A stretch of DNA of 64,000 bases from Pseudomonas serbica. Lineage in GTDB: Bacteria > Pseudomonadota > Gammaproteobacteria > Pseudomonadales > Pseudomonadaceae. The notes below the pieces were generated by a model that worked only from the letters and a program-made list of their open reading frames with translations, made no database searches and was not told the origin of the DNA. The stretch lies in assembly GCF_028823535.1 (NCBI RefSeq), contig NZ_JAQIYM010000008.1, forward strand, positions 124,001 to 188,000. Reading direction: 5' to 3'. Within the stretch, counting starts at the first letter, position 1. Every line of letters starts with the position of its first letter. The translations under genes and the position numbers were made by a program. Of the stretch, positions 61,933 through 64,000 are shown in pieces.

Positions 61933-63273
61933 TCAGCGCAGCGGCAGTCCCTTGGTTTCTGGCATGCGCAGATAGACAACTGCACTTATGGCACTGATCA
62001 CCGCCAGGTAAATCCAGAACAGGTGTCCATAGCCCCAACCGGCCATCGCGGCCATGAGATATGGCGCGGTTCCACCAAACAACGTCACAGACAACGCATA
62101 CGGCAAAGCGATACCGGTCACGCGAACTTCAGCTGGAAATTGTTCCGCCATGGTTACTGCAGAGGCTGCGCCGAAGCCTGTCATGATGACCATGGAGATG
62201 GTTTGCAGGATGGTCACTTCCGTCAGGCTGATGCCTGCATGCAAAAGACCGAAGCTTGGCCACGCCCACAACACCGATGCGATGGCGAATGCAATCAGTA
62301 CCGGCCGACGACCGACACGGTCGGCAAGTTTCCCGACAAAGGGCAGCAGCACCAGTGACACCCCCACCGAGATCACGCCTGCAAGCAATGTGTCACGGAT
62401 CGACATACCGGTGATCAGGTGGACTTGCGAGGGATAGCTCACCATCCATACATAGTTCAGCAAATTACCAGCCATGGCGATGCCGATCACCCGCATCGCA
62501 TCTTTTCTGTGGCTGAAAAACAGATCACGCAGAGGCTGTTTCTTGACGTTGCTCGCGGCGCGCGCCTTGAAGATTTCAGTCTCGCGCACCGACAGACGGA
62601 TCCACAGCGCGATCACTCCCATCAGGGCGGCAATGATAAAGGCAACGCGCCAACCCCAGTCGTTCAACGCAGTGTCACTGCCCAGCGATGCCAGACCAAA
62701 GCCCAGCAGGAACGAAACCATTGTCCCGGCATTGATCGCAAACCATTGCCAGGAGCCGGCGAATGCGCGGCGGTGTGCAGGTGCCGACTCGATCAGGAAC
62801 GCCGAAGCGGAACCGAATTCACCACCAGCGGAAAACCCCTGGACCAGGCGCGCGAAGACCAGAATGATCGGTGCGGCAATTCCAATGCTGTCGTAGTTGG
62901 GGCAAAGGCCGATGACCAGCGAGGCCAGCGACATCAGCAGGATAGAAAGCGTCAAACCTTTCTTGCGACCGTAGCGATCGGCTACCTGGCCGAGAACCGC
63001 ACCACCGATAGGCCGCATGATGAAGCCGACGGCAAAGATCGCCAACACCGACAGCAAGCTGGTAAGACCGTCCCCGGCCGGGAAGAACTGGCGGGCAAGG
63101 ATGGAAGAAAACGTGGCGTAAATAACCCAGTCGGTGTATTCGACGATGGTGCCAAGCGTTGCGGCGACAATGGCCTTTTTTTCGCCATAGGTCAGTTGTC
63201 GGCCTTTAGCATTCCCAGTGGCACCTGATGCTGGCTGCGTCAGTGCACTCATTAAACTATCGTCGTTATTCAT
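61933..63273 (-). CDS. MFS transporter, metabolite:H+ symporter (MHS) family
   Basis: A 446-residue protein with 12 membrane segments. MHS signatures are ATLGTIVEYTDWVIYATFSSILARQFFPAGD, GFIMRPIGGAVLGQVADRYGRKKGLTLSI, and RLVQGFSAGGEFGSASAFLIESAPAHRRAFAGSW. Relatives carry proline/betaine, 2-oxoglutarate, shikimate or citrate. GGAG lies 8 nt before the ATG. It is divergent from an aldehyde dehydrogenase, so it may import the precursor of an aldehyde. Confidence 0.87.
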   Translation of the reverse strand: MNNDDSLMSALTQPASGATGNAKGRQLTYGEKKAIVAATLGTIVEYTDWVIYATFSSILARQFFPAGDGLTSLLSVLAIFAVGFIMRPIGGAVLGQVADRYGRKKGLTLSILLMSLASLVIGLCPNYDSIGIAAPIILVFARLVQGFSAGGEFGSASAFLIESAPAHRRAFAGSWQWFAINAGTMVSFLLGFGLASLGSDTALNDWGWRVAFIIAALMGVIALWIRLSVRETEIFKARAASNVKKQPLRDLFFSHRKDAMRVIGIAMAGNLLNYVWMVSYPSQVHLITGMSIRDTLLAGVISVGVSLVLLPFVGKLADRVGRRPVLIAFAIASVLWAWPSFGLLHAGISLTEVTILQTISMVIMTGFGAASAVTMAEQFPAEVRVTGIALPYALSVTLFGGTAPYLMAAMAGWGYGHLFWIYLAVISAISAVVYLRMPETKGLPLR

Positions 63274-63573
63274 TTCTATGGCTCCCGTGGGCGCTATTAT
63301 TATTGACCTTTAGTCGCGGCCTTGTTACGGGTTAATACTGCTATTTACACCTCTCCAAGTGAATCGAGATTTACGCCCTGTATCGTTGACTAATTCTCAA
63401 TGCATAGGCGTCTATTGAATATTCCAGACTGTTTGAAGTCGATTGACATTTGCTCAATCGCCAACGTCACAAAAGTCAGTTGAGCAATAAGCGGCCTCTG
63501 GATGTAATAGGTATTCGTAATGGAGTTTTAAACAGTAAAGACGCCCTCACTGCAGTTTCAGAGGAGACACACA
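63274..63573. promoter_or_regulatory. Divergent promoter region, MHS transporter / aldehyde dehydrogenase
   Basis: 300 bp, AT-rich, without a gene. It contains the inverted repeat TTGCTCAA (63450-63457) and TTGAGCAA (63480-63487), with centres 30 bp apart. This is a candidate operator shared by the two divergent genes. Confidence 0.5.
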
Positions 63574-64000
63574 ATGTTTGTAAAAGTTAACAGCTTCGTC
63601 GACGGCCGTTCCCTGGCGCCGGCTGACGGGCAGTATGTCGACAAGATCGATCCGCGCACCGGAGCCAAGATCAGTGAAGTCGCCAGCAGCGGGCCGAAGG
63701 ATGTGGCGCTGGCAATCGAGTCGGCAGCCTCGGCGCTGCAAGGCTGGCGCGACATGCGCCCCGCCGAACGTGGGCGCATCCTCAATGAATTCGGGCGCAT
63801 CATCCGTCAAAGCGAAAATACGCTGGGCGCACTGGAAAAGGCCGATACTGGTAAACCCGGCAGTGAGATGGCGGCGCTGATGGACCTGACTGCCCAGTAC
63901 TTCGAGTTTTATGGTGGCATCGTCAACGTCATGGACGGGGACGTGATCAACCAAGGCCCCGACTATCACATTTATACTCGCCGTGATCCCTTTGGCGTGA
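63574..64000 (+). CDS. Aldehyde dehydrogenase, N-terminal part (runs off the window)
   Basis: 142 residues are visible. They match the start of NAD(P)-dependent aldehyde dehydrogenases: IDPRTGAKISEVASSGPKDVALAIESAASALQGWRDMRPAERGRIL, followed by LGALEKADTGKP and YYxG-like EFYGGIVNVMDGDVI, and the DPFGV that precedes the catalytic region. AGGAG lies 7-8 nt before the ATG. The catalytic Cys lies beyond the edge. Resemblance is to the betaine/gamma-aminobutyraldehyde dehydrogenase group, but the substrate is open. Confidence 0.85.
   Translation, partial: MFVKVNSFVDGRSLAPADGQYVDKIDPRTGAKISEVASSGPKDVALAIESAASALQGWRDMRPAERGRILNEFGRIIRQSENTLGALEKADTGKPGSEMAALMDLTAQYFEFYGGIVNVMDGDVINQGPDYHIYTRRDPFGV

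Overview
The window looks like chromosomal DNA of a Pseudomonas species, probably of the fluorescens/putida lineage. The sequence is GC-rich and gene-dense. It has Pseudomonas-style REP palindromes, Anr/FNR boxes of the TTGAT-N4-ATCAA type, and an operon whose gene order matches the itaconate-degradation operon of P. aeruginosa (PA0878-PA0883). No rRNA, tRNA or CRISPR array was seen. Most of the window is accessory metabolism and stress functions arranged as self-contained cassettes, several of them damaged.

Layout. 0-7.7 kb: three LuxR-type regulators (two MalT-like, one short) around a DUF1302/DUF1329 pair of exported proteins. 7.9-12.7 kb: an itaconate/mesaconate-type operon (ich, acyl-CoA dehydrogenase, internally deleted MmgE/PrpD, ict, ccl). 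12.7-15.6 kb: enoyl-CoA hydratase and an NPD-family flavoprotein, next to a 5'-truncated AraC gene. 15.7-24.7 kb: a catabolic cluster of unknown substrate with two AraC regulators, an MFS transporter, an epoxide-hydrolase-like enzyme, a TauD-family dioxygenase, a 2,4'-dihydroxyacetophenone-dioxygenase-like cupin and an acyl-CoA ligase. Four promoters in this cluster carry the same 21-bp-spaced direct repeat. 24.8-35.9 kb: a stress cluster (GroEL and FtsH paralogs, universal stress protein, two phosphoribosyltransferases, a PRPP-synthetase homolog, hydrolase, GNAT, BON protein, alanine-zipper lipoprotein, P-type ATPase remnant), with an Anr-type box in front of nearly every transcription unit.

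36.0-43.4 kb: a taurine-nitrogen assimilation cassette (tauABC, tauR, aminotransferase, TauE-type exporter, IsfD-like reductase). Both divergent promoters carry a matching two-part TauR-like box. 43.4-52.2 kb: a copper-resistance island (copABCD, CopZ-like chaperone, YHS/HMBD P1B-ATPase, small Met/His-rich proteins) with only a dead copR fragment left of its two-component system. 52.9-59.1 kb: an HSL-family esterase, then a carbohydrate-type operon (SDR, MFS, split transketolase) with a divergent LysR regulator. 59.5-60.9 kb: an integrase-like fragment and a tyrosine recombinase. 61-64 kb: a methyltransferase, an MHS-family transporter and the start of an aldehyde dehydrogenase.

The best leads for new biology are the Anr-box stress cluster and the AraC-controlled catabolic cluster. 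The taurine cassette is the most completely explained unit. Gene decay is unusually visible: prpD, araC, copR, a P-type ATPase and an integrase are all partial.
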